Shown here: positions 1-7,504 of the stretch, one piece after another | Layout of the letters: each line of letters begins with the position of its first letter | Numbering within the stretch: position 1 is the first letter of the stretch | NCBI GenBank assembly: GCA_903852495.1 | Contig: CAINRC010000001.1 | Span: 1 to 64,000, forward strand | Origin: an uncultured Geobacteraceae bacterium | GTDB lineage: Bacteria > Desulfobacterota > Desulfuromonadia > Geobacterales > Pseudopelobacteraceae | Length of the DNA: 64,000 bases | Direction: 5' to 3' | The notes under the pieces: model-generated | Databases searched by the model: none | What the model was told of the DNA's origin: nothing | What the model saw: the letters and a program-made list of their open reading frames with translations, nothing else | Position numbers and translations under genes: made by a program

Positions 1-1039
1 AGGCTTCTTCGCCGGTGGAGCAGCCGCAGATCCAGATCCGGATGACACTGCCGGACGGCTTGCCAAAGAAAATACGGGGGATGACCGTCGCTTCAAGCGC
101 GTCGAAGGCCTCGGGGTCGCGGAAAAAATTGGTGACGCCGATGAGCAGGTCGCGAAAAAGCGCCTCAACCTCCGGGGGGGTCTGCTGGAAATATTTGACG
201 TAGTCGTCCAGCCGTTTGATCTGATGGACAGCCATACGCCGCTCGATGCGGCGGTGGATGGTGCTTGGCTTGTACAGGGAAAAATCGTGGCCGGTCACGA
301 CACGCAACAGTATGAATATTTTTTTCAGACTGCTCTCTGTTTTGGGCTCTGGAATGGAAGCAGGCCGGTTGCCCCCGTTAAAGGCGTGTGCGGCGTAGGC
401 AATCAACTGGGCCGGCATTTCAGCCGGCGACAGCACATAATCCACCACCCCGGTATTTATGGCACTTTGCGGCATTCCATCATATTCAGCGGATTCGGGG
501 TTCTGGGCCATCGCCATGCCCCCTTCCCCTTTGATCGCCCGCAGCCCCAGAGTGCCGTCACTGCCGGTGCCGGAAAGCACAATGCAGATGGCCAGTTCGT
601 GCTGATCCTGCGCCAGCGAGCGGAAGAAAAAATCAATCGGCAGCCGCTGACCACGCGGCGCTATCGGCTCCATCAGGTGCAATGACCCGTTTAAAAACGC
701 CATGTCGCAGCCCGGCGGGATAATGTAGGCACAGTTGGGCTGCACCTCAACGCCATCCACCACTTCAAAAACCTGCATACGGGTATAGCGCCGGATCAGG
801 TCGCTGAGGATGCTCTTGTGATCCGGCGCCAGATGCTGCACCAGCACGAAGGCCATGCCCGGTTCCTTGTCGGCAGGCATACCGGAAAAGAAAGCTTCGA
901 AAGCAACCAGCCCGCCAGCTGAAGCGCCGATACCGACGATGGGGAAGTGGGGCTTGGGGGGCGCTTCTGCAAAGTCTGTATCCGGTTCGGCGGCGACTGT
1001 TTCCGGTGTTACGACAGGCTTCTTTTTACTGGTTGTCAT
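1..1039 (-). CDS. CheB-CheR fusion chemotaxis-type methylesterase/methyltransferase (3'-truncated by window edge)
   Basis: The reading frame starts at the ATG at 1037-1039 and stays open to base 1, so only the N-terminal 346 residues are present. After a short Thr/Pro-rich leader comes a CheB catalytic domain: IGASAGG holds the active-site Ser, QHLAPDH the His, and LSGTGSDG the Asp loop. Near residue 240 begins the CheR all-helical domain (FSLYKPSTIHRRIERRM), then the SAM-binding start (WICGCSTGEEA). In this family the fused domains usually precede PAS and histidine kinase modules, which would lie outside the window. No receptor gene is adjacent, so the signalling pathway served cannot be told. 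Confidence 0.93.
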   Translation of the reverse strand, partial: MTTSKKKPVVTPETVAAEPDTDFAEAPPKPHFPIVGIGASAGGLVAFEAFFSGMPADKEPGMAFVLVQHLAPDHKSILSDLIRRYTRMQVFEVVDGVEVQPNCAYIIPPGCDMAFLNGSLHLMEPIAPRGQRLPIDFFFRSLAQDQHELAICIVLSGTGSDGTLGLRAIKGEGGMAMAQNPESAEYDGMPQSAINTGVVDYVLSPAEMPAQLIAYAAHAFNGGNRPASIPEPKTESSLKKIFILLRVVTGHDFSLYKPSTIHRRIERRMAVHQIKRLDDYVKYFQQTPPEVEALFRDLLIGVTNFFRDPEAFDALEATVIPRIFFGKPSGSVIRIWICGCSTGEEA

Positions 1040-1092
1040 GGTTGGCTCCGATTGAAACAAACGGCGCACGCAATTTGCAACACCGGTTTACA

Positions 1093-1147
1093 TGGGATAA
1101 CTGTGTTATATACGAAGCAACTATATCGTTATCCCAGAAAATTTCAA
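1093..1147 (-). promoter_or_regulatory. sigma-70-like promoter with inverted repeat, upstream of cheB-cheR
   Basis: On the minus strand TTGAAA (1142-1147) and TATAGT (1120-1125) are separated by 16 bp. A perfect 9-bp inverted repeat, TGGGATAAC (1093-1101) and GTTATCCCA (1128-1136), brackets the -10 box and the expected transcription start, so it could be an operator. The rest of 1040-1220 shows no gene. Confidence 0.5.
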
Positions 1148-1220
1148 TCGTTAAGGTAATAAAAGCTGTACTGTTACAGATCTTCTGTCGGCACAACCAT
1201 GTGTATTCTCTCCTCCCCCC

Positions 1221-2255
1221 CTACGGTATACAGCGCACAATGTGCGGTCCCAGAAGATTGGTCAGTGTGAGCGGCAGCCGCTGCCATGCCTGAATGGCCA
1301 GCCGGTATTTCGGGTTTTTCGGGTTCACTTCCGGCACCGCTTCCCCCTCGCGCAGCAGATACTGCCAATGCAGCTGCACCGGCCTGGCACCCCACTGTTT
1401 CTTGAAATTATAGGTACCCTCCCCCGGTGTTGACCTGCCAAAATCAAACGTGCCATGTCCTGAATCAACGGCAAAGCGGATCGCCTCCCAATACAGCAGG
1501 TTATTGGGACAGAAGGCACGAAAGTCTTTGTTGGAAGAGGCCCAGGGGACTTCAAGCGTATCCTTGTACCAGGTCAGCAGGGCCGAGGCGATAACTCTGT
1601 CATCCTTGGTTACCGAGAGGATACGCGTGGTGGCGGGAAATTCTTCCAGCACATTGCGGAAGAAATTTCTGCCATATACCGGCGTCCCCAGATCGCGCAT
1701 ATTCCGGCAGAACACCTCATAGAAGCCATCCAGCAGTTCCACCCCTCCCATAACCGTGCGCAGTCCCGCTTTTTCAGCTTTGCGCACCTGGTTGCGCACC
1801 TTGCCATCCAGACTGTTCCACTGATCTTCAACACGACTTTTTAAATCAAGGAGCATGGTGACCTTGTGCATCTTTGTCACCTCGACATCAGCGCACCTCC
1901 TGACATGGCGGAACTCAATCTGATCCACACCGGTGCCGGACAGCATCTTGCGTGATGCATTCAGCAGTGTTTCGGCGGCAGAACCGTCCGAAACCAGCAG
2001 GCCGCCGTAATTGAAGAACGGCAGGGACACCATGAAATTACCGAATAGCCTGCTTTTCATCTGGACAAACGGCAGGACACCGCAGATTTCGTTATGCCGG
2101 TTGGTGGCAGCCAGGTACATGGTTCGGTGGCCAAAACTTTTCTCCACAACTCTCCGCCACCCGTACTGATGATAATTGGTGCCGTCTTTGTGGCCCGCCA
2201 CAAAAGTATCCCAAACCCTGCCATCTTCATTATATAAATGGGGTGTTATCTGCAT
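1221..2255 (-). CDS. FemAB-like GNAT-fold protein (XrtA/PEP-CTERM-associated type)
   Basis: This 344-residue protein matches the FemAB-related family found beside exosortase (XrtA/PEP-CTERM) exopolysaccharide loci. The clearest signature is near the C terminus: FDFGRSTPGEGTYNFKKQWG. The duplicated acyltransferase fold suggests transfer of an aminoacyl or acyl group to a glycan or peptide, but the substrate is unknown. The ATG at 2253-2255 follows a GGGAGAG ribosome-binding site. No exosortase, PEP-CTERM protein or glycosyltransferase is visible nearby, so here it is an orphan. It is transcribed divergently from the PilZ gene. Confidence 0.85.
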   Translation of the reverse strand: MQITPHLYNEDGRVWDTFVAGHKDGTNYHQYGWRRVVEKSFGHRTMYLAATNRHNEICGVLPFVQMKSRLFGNFMVSLPFFNYGGLLVSDGSAAETLLNASRKMLSGTGVDQIEFRHVRRCADVEVTKMHKVTMLLDLKSRVEDQWNSLDGKVRNQVRKAEKAGLRTVMGGVELLDGFYEVFCRNMRDLGTPVYGRNFFRNVLEEFPATTRILSVTKDDRVIASALLTWYKDTLEVPWASSNKDFRAFCPNNLLYWEAIRFAVDSGHGTFDFGRSTPGEGTYNFKKQWGARPVQLHWQYLLREGEAVPEVNPKNPKYRLAIQAWQRLPLTLTNLLGPHIVRCIP

Positions 2256-2381
2256 GGTACTCTCCCTTGGGAAGTTGCAATTGTCGATTTATCAATTAAA
2301 CTGTCGATAGGACTTACACAGAATACGCGTTTGCTACCGTAACAAAGTGTAACTATCCCGTTATTACAGGAAGTTGCAATA

Positions 2382-2396
2382 TGGCCCGGAAATTGC
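2382..2396 (+). promoter_or_regulatory. sigma-54-type (-24/-12) promoter for the PilZ gene
   Basis: TGGCCCGGAAATTGC has the diagnostic GG (2383-2384) and GC (2395-2396) separated by exactly 10 bp, close to the TGGCAC-N5-TTGC consensus. Transcription would begin near 2408, just before the AGGAG at 2411-2415, giving a very short leader. No enhancer-binding-protein site was identified. Confidence 0.65.
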
Positions 2397-2423
2397 GAAA
2401 GTTTGTTTAAAGGAGATCAGGGT

Positions 2424-2699
2424 ATGGCCGAAAAACGACATCACAAACGAATAAATTGTGCTGAAAAATGTCTTTTATATCATGCTGATAATAGATATTC
2501 CGGCGCAATCATGAACATCTCCATTTCAGGAGCCTTGATTTCCCTGACCTGCCCGCCGTCGGACATCATCAAACCGGGGGACGCGTGCAGCTTCATACTG
2601 AGCACCAGCCAGGAAAGTCTGTTTTGCCGGTACAGCGGGCGGATAACCCATATCAACCCGACAGGCTTCGGTCTTGAAATTCTTGAGCATGAATTCTGA
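2424..2699 (+). CDS. PilZ domain protein (probable c-di-GMP receptor)
   Basis: A 91-residue single-domain PilZ protein. The N-terminal basic motif KRHHKRINC corresponds to the RxxxR element that grips c-di-GMP, and NISISGA to the (D/N)xSxxG element. The ATG at 2424 was chosen over an in-frame TTG at 2403 because AGGAG lies 8 bases before it, while the TTG precedes the ribosome-binding site. With no output domain, it presumably acts by contacting another protein. The sigma-54-type promoter suggests nutritional or motility-type control. The partner is unknown. Confidence 0.85.
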   Translation: MAEKRHHKRINCAEKCLLYHADNRYSGAIMNISISGALISLTCPPSDIIKPGDACSFILSTSQESLFCRYSGRITHINPTGFGLEILEHEF

Positions 2700-3029
2700 A
2701 TGCATCAAAACCACCCTCACGACATCAGCCCACCCGCCAGCCTCACAGTGCCGGTCACGAACAGTCTGTACCGGTGATTATCCATTTTATGTGCCAACGG
2801 TATTGAGTAATATATGCTTTTATTCTGGCAGGTTATGTACAGTACTGAGAAACTGTGGCAGTGATTATTTACACACGTCGGGGGTTCACATTGGCTGAAG
2901 AAGTGGTAACACTCTGAACTGCAACAGATTTACAGGCGGGGTTGTATTATTGACAGTGCCAGTATTTTAACATGATCTGAAAACGGGGAATGACGGGCTG
3001 AATGAAAATTTGAGAGGAGAGGACACACC
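2700..3029 (+). other. Intergenic region before the formate/nitrite channel gene
   Basis: No convincing gene is present. TTGACA occurs at 2950-2955, but only a poor -10 (TGATCT at 2973-2978) follows at the usual spacing. The ribosome-binding site GAGAGGAGAGG lies just before 3030. No clear terminator for the PilZ gene was found. Confidence 0.4.
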
Positions 3030-3851
3030 ATGTCTGAAATCTTCGGTTTTGACGCATTCTCACCTAAAGAAATAGCTGCGCGGGTTGAAACTATCGGCGT
3101 GATCAAGGCTCGTCTTCCACTAATCCCAATGCTGATGTTGAGTGTGCTGGCCGGTGCCTTTATTGCTCTGGGCGGGCTTTACTTTGTCATTGTCAAATCC
3201 GACGTGTACCTGGGTTTTGCCGCCAAACAGGTGCTGGGGGGCGTGACCTTTTCTTTGGGTTTGATTCTCGTGGTTGTCGCCGGTGCGGAGTTATTCACCG
3301 GCAATAATCTGCTGGCAATGGCCTGGGCTGACGGAAAGATTACGACAGGGGAGCTGCTGCGGAACTGGGCGATTGTCTGCGTGGGTAATTTCATTGGTGC
3401 CGCCGGAATGGCACTCCTGGTCTTTCTTTCACATCATCCGGAAATGAACAACGGCGGAATTGCGCAGGAGTACATCAGGATTGCCTCGGCCAAAGTCGCC
3501 ATGCCGTTCTGGACGGCATTCTTTAAAGGCATTCTCTGTAATATTCTGGTGTGCATGGCGGTGTGGATGGCGTTTGCCGGACGCAGCGTGGTCGATAAGG
3601 CCGTGGCGATTGTCTTTCCCATATCAGCTTTCGTTGCAGCCGGCTTTGAGCACAGCATCGCCAATATGTTCTTTATCCCGCTCGCCATGCTGCTGCAGAA
3701 CTTCGATACCATCGGGATGAACTCCACTGCCATTACCTGGACTGGTTTCTTTGGCAATCTGGTGCCGGTGATACTCGGGAATATCGTCGGCGGCAGTGTT
3801 TTGGTCGGGTTAGTGTACCACCTCATCTACCGCCAGGAGCGGCATACGTAA
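3030..3851 (+). CDS. Formate/nitrite transporter (FNT) family channel
   Basis: A 273-residue membrane protein of the FocA/NirC family with six predicted membrane segments. Family features include the early FSPKEIAARVETIGVIKA segment, the glycine-rich stretch around GALIALGG-type residues 45-52, AAGFEHSIANMFFIPLAM in the fourth-fifth repeat region, and NLVPVILGNIVGGSVLVG near the C terminus. FNT channels are pentamers carrying formate, nitrite, hydrosulfide or short carboxylates. No formate dehydrogenase, pyruvate-formate lyase or nitrite reductase gene lies nearby, so the substrate cannot be assigned. It appears monocistronic. Confidence 0.92.
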   Translation: MSEIFGFDAFSPKEIAARVETIGVIKARLPLIPMLMLSVLAGAFIALGGLYFVIVKSDVYLGFAAKQVLGGVTFSLGLILVVVAGAELFTGNNLLAMAWADGKITTGELLRNWAIVCVGNFIGAAGMALLVFLSHHPEMNNGGIAQEYIRIASAKVAMPFWTAFFKGILCNILVCMAVWMAFAGRSVVDKAVAIVFPISAFVAAGFEHSIANMFFIPLAMLLQNFDTIGMNSTAITWTGFFGNLVPVILGNIVGGSVLVGLVYHLIYRQERHT

Positions 3852-3854
3852 ATT

Positions 3855-4031
3855 TTAGGCATAACTCACTTGAATATATGGAAGGGACGAAACTCTGGCT
3901 ATTTTCAGATTTGTAGTCTTGAGACTCTTTACAATTTCCGTCTGGGGAATAAATGAAGACAGGTCTGAGGGGATTCTTAAACGGAGATGATAACAACCGT
4001 TCCTGTTCTGTAAATAACTCCTAGAAAACAT
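3855..4031 (-). pseudogene. Remnant of a tyrosine-recombinase integrase (N-terminal fragment)
   Basis: The 58-residue frame begins MFSRSYLQNRNGCYHLRLRIP and continues to EIVKSLKTTNLKIAR. This is the N-terminal DNA-binding arm seen in phage/island integrases (the YLxRRxGxYYFRRRIP type). The core-binding and catalytic domains with their R-H-R-Y residues are absent. The fragment lies on the same strand as, and just downstream of, tRNA-Gln, the usual place for an integrase next to its attachment site. The sequence GGGAGG lies 11 bases before the ATG. It is most likely the scar of an island that was mostly deleted. Confidence 0.65.
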
Positions 4032-4119
4032 AAAAGCCTTGACCTCCCTGTGTAGCAAAAAGCGTACATGGAGAAGATCAAGGCCTAAAAAACCAACTAA
4101 AATAGTCAGTTGAATTATT

Positions 4120-4194
4120 TGGCAGGGGTACCTGGATTCGAACCAAGAGATGACGGCGTCAGAGGCCGTTGCCTTACCGTTTGGCTATACCCCT
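4120..4194 (-). tRNA. tRNA-Gln (anticodon CUG)
   Basis: Read on the minus strand, a 7-bp acceptor stem AGGGGTA/TACCCCT encloses a D-arm, an anticodon stem ACGGC/GCCGT with loop CTCTGAC (anticodon CTG), and a T-loop TTCGAAT. The discriminator is G and CCA is encoded (4120-4122). It lies about 50 bp downstream of the oxidoreductase gamma subunit gene. A 14-bp perfect palindrome (4200-4213) sits just before it. Confidence 0.95.
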
Positions 4195-4245
4195 ATAGAA
4201 AAGAGCGCTCTTTGTAGCAAATGCGGACCATGCCGTCAAGACATT

Positions 4246-4788
4246 TCAGCCCCGGGCGGCGTGTGCACCCGCTTCCATGGCTTTTACGTTTGCCGGTATG
4301 AGCCGGTGGTTACGCTCCGGAAGGGCTTTTTTCAGCGCCGCTTCCAGCGATGCGCTCTGCAGTGCACCGGATTTTTCAATATACGCACCACAGGCGACCA
4401 TATTAACCATCCGCACATCACCCAGATCAATGGCAATCTGGTTCATGGGGACCAGTACAACCTCTACTCCCGGTAGAGAGATGTTCTGGCACTCCACCAG
4501 ACTGGAGTTGACGATGCAGATCCCCCCCTGCTTGACTTTAGCGGCATATTTATCGAACGAAAGCTGGTTGAGCAAGACTGAAACGGAGGGGTTCCCGACA
4601 ACGGGAGAGCCGGTATCGCCATCGGCAAAGACAATCGTACACATGGCCGATCCGCCGCGCTTTTCAACACCGTAGGCCGGGAAAAATGATACATTTTTCC
4701 CTTCATGGATAGCAGCATATGAAAGCAGGTTACCGGCCAGCAGCACGCCCTGCCCTCCGTAACCGGCAAAAAAAACATCACAACGCAT
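4246..4788 (-). CDS. 2-oxoacid:ferredoxin oxidoreductase, gamma subunit (KorC/VorC-like)
   Basis: The 180-residue protein begins MRCDVFFAGYGGQGVLLAG, the hallmark of the gamma domain of the pyruvate/2-oxoglutarate/2-oxoisovalerate:ferredoxin oxidoreductase family, and contains YGVEKRGGSA. The ATG at 4786-4788 is preceded by GGAG, and an upstream in-frame start would overlap the beta gene. It is the last gene of a delta-alpha-beta-gamma cluster. The complex oxidatively decarboxylates a 2-oxoacid with CoA and thiamine diphosphate, forming acyl-CoA and reduced ferredoxin. Whether the substrate is 2-oxoglutarate or a branched-chain 2-oxoacid is not decided by sequence inspection. Confidence 0.9.
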   Translation of the reverse strand: MRCDVFFAGYGGQGVLLAGNLLSYAAIHEGKNVSFFPAYGVEKRGGSAMCTIVFADGDTGSPVVGNPSVSVLLNQLSFDKYAAKVKQGGICIVNSSLVECQNISLPGVEVVLVPMNQIAIDLGDVRMVNMVACGAYIEKSGALQSASLEAALKKALPERNHRLIPANVKAMEAGAHAARG

Positions 4789-4801
4789 GGTTAACTCCAG
4801 A

Positions 4802-5545
4802 TCACAGATTGGCGGTATTTTTATAAACACCCAACGGGAAATAGGGGATCATTTCATCAGTCACCCGCTGGTTGGCATCAATGGGGCTCATCCCCCAGTT
4901 GGTCGGGCAGGAGGCCAGGGCCTCGATGAAAGAAAACCCCTTTTTTTCGACCTGATAGCGGAAAGCGGTCTTGATCATCTTCTTGGCGTTGAGAACATTT
5001 TTGGGGCTGTTGAGGGCGACCCGTGCCGAAAACGCCACCCCGTCCAGATTTGAGAGCAGTTCCGCCATTTTGAACGGCGAACCGTCCTTTGAAGTGTCGC
5101 GGCCATAGGGTGATGTTGAAGTTTTCTGACCCGGCAGGGTGGTCGGAGCCATCTGCCCCCCGGTCATGCCGTAGGTCGTGTTGTTGACAAAGATTACGGT
5201 GATATCTTCGCCACGGTTGGCGGCATGAATAATCTCGGACATGCCGATTGCCGCCAGATCGCCGTCGCCCTGATAGGTAAAAACTATCCGGTCCGGACGG
5301 GCACGTTTTGCTCCGGTGGCAACGGCCGGAGCGCGTCCGTGCGGCGCTTCAATCACATCGACATCGAAATAGCCGTACAGAAAAACCGAGCAGCCGACTG
5401 AAGCGACCCCGATTGTTTCGCTGCGGATTCCGAATTCGTCCAGCGCTTCGGCAACCAGGCGGTGCACCGAACCGTGATGACAGCCGGGGCAAAAGTGGGT
5501 TGAGACGTCTTTCAGGCTTTCCGGCCTGGTAAATACCTGTTTCAT
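4802..5545 (-). CDS. 2-oxoacid:ferredoxin oxidoreductase, beta subunit (thiamine diphosphate-binding)
   Basis: A 247-residue protein with HFCPGCHHG near the N terminus, the cysteine motif of beta subunits in this family. The thiamine diphosphate/Mg site follows: [12 protein letters not shown] and [11 protein letters not shown]. The ATG at 5543-5545 is used because AGGA lies 9-12 bases before it; the frame also opens at an upstream TTG. The gene sits 19 bp after the alpha gene and 13 bp before the gamma gene, in one transcription unit. It binds the cofactor and performs the decarboxylation chemistry together with the alpha subunit. Confidence 0.92.
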   Translation of the reverse strand: MKQVFTRPESLKDVSTHFCPGCHHGSVHRLVAEALDEFGIRSETIGVASVGCSVFLYGYFDVDVIEAPHGRAPAVATGAKRARPDRIVFTYQGDGDLAAIGMSEIIHAANRGEDITVIFVNNTTYGMTGGQMAPTTLPGQKTSTSPYGRDTSKDGSPFKMAELLSNLDGVAFSARVALNSPKNVLNAKKMIKTAFRYQVEKKGFSFIEALASCPTNWGMSPIDANQRVTDEMIPYFPLGVYKNTANL

Positions 5546-5564
5546 AGGAGATATCCTCAACTAT

Positions 5565-6647
5565 TCAAGCAGATGCCCGATAGTTTTTTTTGATCTGTTC
5601 GAAAAGTTCCTCCGGTGTCGGCAACGAGCCTGCTCCGGGTGGCCGTCCATAGAAAGCGACATCGGCATCACGTGCGACGGAAAGACGGACGTCGTCAATC
5701 ATCTGACCGGTAGAGAGTTCAATATCCAGAAACAGCTTGCACCGTTCAGACAGTGCAGCATACGCTTTTTTGGGAAACGGAAACAGGGTGATCGGCCGCA
5801 TGAGTCCGACCTTCATACCGGCTTCCCGGGCCATGGCAACTGCGGTTTTAGCTATTCTTGAGGTGGAGCCGAAGGCGGTCACAATCAACTCGGCATCAGT
5901 AGTCTGAACCTCTTCCCAGCGGCACTCCCTGTCAGCCAGTTCCTGATACCGGGCCTGCATCTTCCAATGGAATGCTTCCATCTCGCCATCACCCAGATAC
6001 AGAGACTTGACGACATTCTGTGGCTCTCCCGCCGCACGGCCTCGTACAACCCACTCTTTCGGCGGCAGCACGGTCTGGGGGCGTGGCCCGCAGGTAACCG
6101 ACTCTTTCATCTGGCCGATAACGGAATCGGCAAGCACCATGGCCGGCATCCGGTAGATATCGGACAGATCAAATGCCAGCATGGTCAGATCATACATCTC
6201 CTGCACCGAGGCGGGTGCAAGGACGATGATACGGTAGCCGCCATGTCCACCGCCGCGCGTCGCCTGAAAATAATCGGCCTGTGACGCATCGATCCCGCCC
6301 AGGCCGGGTCCGGCTCGCATAACGTCAACAATGACACCCGGCAGTTCAGAACCGGCCATGTACGAAATTCCTTCCTGCTTGAGGGAGATGCCGGGGCCGG
6401 AGGATGAGGTCATGGCACGCACACCGGCGGCAGACGCCCCCAGCAGCATGTTAATTGCTCCGATCTCGCTCTCTGCCTGGATAAATTCTCCTCCCAGACG
6501 GGGAAGTTCACGTGACAGATACTCCGGAATATCACTTTGCGGGGTGATCGGATAGCCGAAATAGCAGTGACAGCCAGCTTCCAGAGCCGCCATGGCCACC
6601 GCCTCGTTTCCTTTGACAAATATTTTTTCAGGGGTTCCTGTCTGCAT
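5565..6647 (-). CDS. 2-oxoacid:ferredoxin oxidoreductase, alpha subunit
   Basis: A 360-residue alpha subunit with the conserved GYPITPQSDIPEYLS segment, AESEIGAINMLLGAS and TSSSGPGISLKQEGISYM, which shape the substrate/CoA pocket. The C-terminal part (ELIVTAFGSTSRIAKTAV) is the domain II fold. The start at 6645-6647 has AAGGAG eight bases upstream, whereas the in-frame GTG at 6656 overlaps that site. The neighbouring acyl-CoA operon would suit a 2-oxoisovalerate-type role, but the four-gene delta-alpha-beta-gamma order also fits 2-oxoglutarate oxidoreductase (KorDABC). Confidence 0.92.
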   Translation of the reverse strand: MQTGTPEKIFVKGNEAVAMAALEAGCHCYFGYPITPQSDIPEYLSRELPRLGGEFIQAESEIGAINMLLGASAAGVRAMTSSSGPGISLKQEGISYMAGSELPGVIVDVMRAGPGLGGIDASQADYFQATRGGGHGGYRIIVLAPASVQEMYDLTMLAFDLSDIYRMPAMVLADSVIGQMKESVTCGPRPQTVLPPKEWVVRGRAAGEPQNVVKSLYLGDGEMEAFHWKMQARYQELADRECRWEEVQTTDAELIVTAFGSTSRIAKTAVAMAREAGMKVGLMRPITLFPFPKKAYAALSERCKLFLDIELSTGQMIDDVRLSVARDADVAFYGRPPGAGSLPTPEELFEQIKKNYRASA

Positions 6648-6652
6648 GTACG

Positions 6653-6859
6653 TCACTCCTTAAATACCGAGATGGCAACATCGGGGCACATCTCAGCGCA
6701 TAACGAACAGCCGGTGCATTTTTCGGGGTCGGAGAAAACCGCCATGGCAACCCCCAGACTATTGGGCGAATCACTCAGGCTTACCAGTTTTTTCGGACAG
6801 GCTATGGTGCAGAGTCCGCACCCCTTGCAACGCGTTTCATCAATTATGATATGCGGCAT
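6653..6859 (-). CDS. 2-oxoacid:ferredoxin oxidoreductase, delta subunit (2[4Fe-4S] ferredoxin)
   Basis: A 68-residue ferredoxin-type subunit with two CxxCxxCxxxCP clusters, CKGCGLCTIACP and CTGCSLCAEMCP, which hold two [4Fe-4S] centres. It relays electrons from the alpha/beta active site to soluble ferredoxin. It is the first gene of the oxidoreductase cluster. An ATG two codons upstream (6865) is possible, but it lies only three bases from the AAAGGA ribosome-binding site, so the second ATG was preferred. Confidence 0.92.
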   Translation of the reverse strand: MPHIIIDETRCKGCGLCTIACPKKLVSLSDSPNSLGVAMAVFSDPEKCTGCSLCAEMCPDVAISVFKE

Positions 6860-6893
6860 CGACATTCATCCTTTTATTGATTTCAGGTTGTCC

Positions 6894-6923
6894 CTTGTAG
6901 CAGATTAAAAACTCGTACGTCAA
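6894..6923 (-). promoter_or_regulatory. Candidate promoter of the oxidoreductase operon
   Basis: On the minus strand TTGACG (6918-6923) and TACAAG (6894-6899) are 18 bp apart. The -35 region TTGACGTACGAG resembles one half of the TTGAC-N6-GTAAA dyad at the three other operons of this block, but the second half is not conserved. Co-regulation is therefore only weakly suggested. Confidence 0.35.
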
Positions 6924-6987
6924 GCATCGGCGTACTGTGCGGCTGTTTTCAGACTGAGCACCGCACTGCAACGGAATTACTGTGCAC

Positions 6988-7028
6988 AAAAAAAACAGGT
7001 ATTTCCACCCATGGAGAAATACCTGTTT
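6988..7028 (-). terminator. Rho-independent terminator of the acyl-CoA operon
   Basis: A 13-bp perfect stem (6993-7005 with 7016-7028) and a 10-base loop are followed on the minus strand by an eight-T run. It lies 24 bp after the DUF2889 gene and closes the long operon that starts with thiolase. Confidence 0.9.
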
Positions 7029-7051
7029 GATCCCAGAATAATCGGGGTTTC

Positions 7052-7501
7052 CTACGCCTGATGCTTTACATACCCTGCACAGCTCCCGGTAAGACGTTCA
7101 CTGATTGAGTCCAGCATCTCCTGTTCATCGGTGAAGCCGGCCGCCGCTTTGACGTTCATGGCAAGGGGCAGCAGACCCAGAAGCATCACCCGCAGATTAC
7201 CGCACCCCGCACCGCCGCCAAAGGTTTCCTGTAATTTCCGGTTAAGCCCCTTACCGATGACAAATCCGGTAAGCCGCTCCATCCGGGCGGCAACTGTGGG
7301 GCAATCTTTCGATGGATGACGAACAAAATCAACCTCTGCAGCGAGTATTTCAAGTGAATCAAAATCCACCCGCACCGCCATCCGGATATCATGAAATCGA
7401 TCACTCAGGCGGGCTGTCAGTTGGATCTGGTTATTGTCTGCTCGTACGACGTGGTAACTGAGATCCCGCTGAAAATCCTCCATGGCGTTTAACTGCGTCA
7501 A
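7052..7501 (-). CDS. DUF2889 family protein
   Basis: A 149-residue protein of unknown function. It fits DUF2889: an N-terminal beta-rich part with ARLSDRFHDIRMAVRVDFDSLEI, then a helical part with CPTVAARMERLTGFVIGKGL. It is the last gene of the acyl-CoA operon, 3 bp after the CoA-transferase beta gene. The TTG at 7499-7501 is the likely start because AAGGGG lies six bases before it; the ATG at 7483 has no ribosome-binding site. The context suggests a role in acyl-CoA or CoA-transferase metabolism, but nothing in the sequence proves it. Confidence 0.75.
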   Translation of the reverse strand: MTQLNAMEDFQRDLSYHVVRADNNQIQLTARLSDRFHDIRMAVRVDFDSLEILAAEVDFVRHPSKDCPTVAARMERLTGFVIGKGLNRKLQETFGGGAGCGNLRVMLLGLLPLAMNVKAAAGFTDEQEMLDSISERLTGSCAGYVKHQA

Positions 7502-7504
7502 TAC

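Noticed and set aside
2950-2978. TTGACA-based promoter for the formate/nitrite channel gene
   Set aside because: No acceptable -10 lies at 16-18 bp; the nearest TATTTT is far too close.
4200-4213. Palindrome AAAGAGCGCTCTTT as a terminator of the oxidoreductase operon
   Set aside because: A 14-bp perfect palindrome leaves no room for a loop of normal size, and no T run follows on the minus strand.
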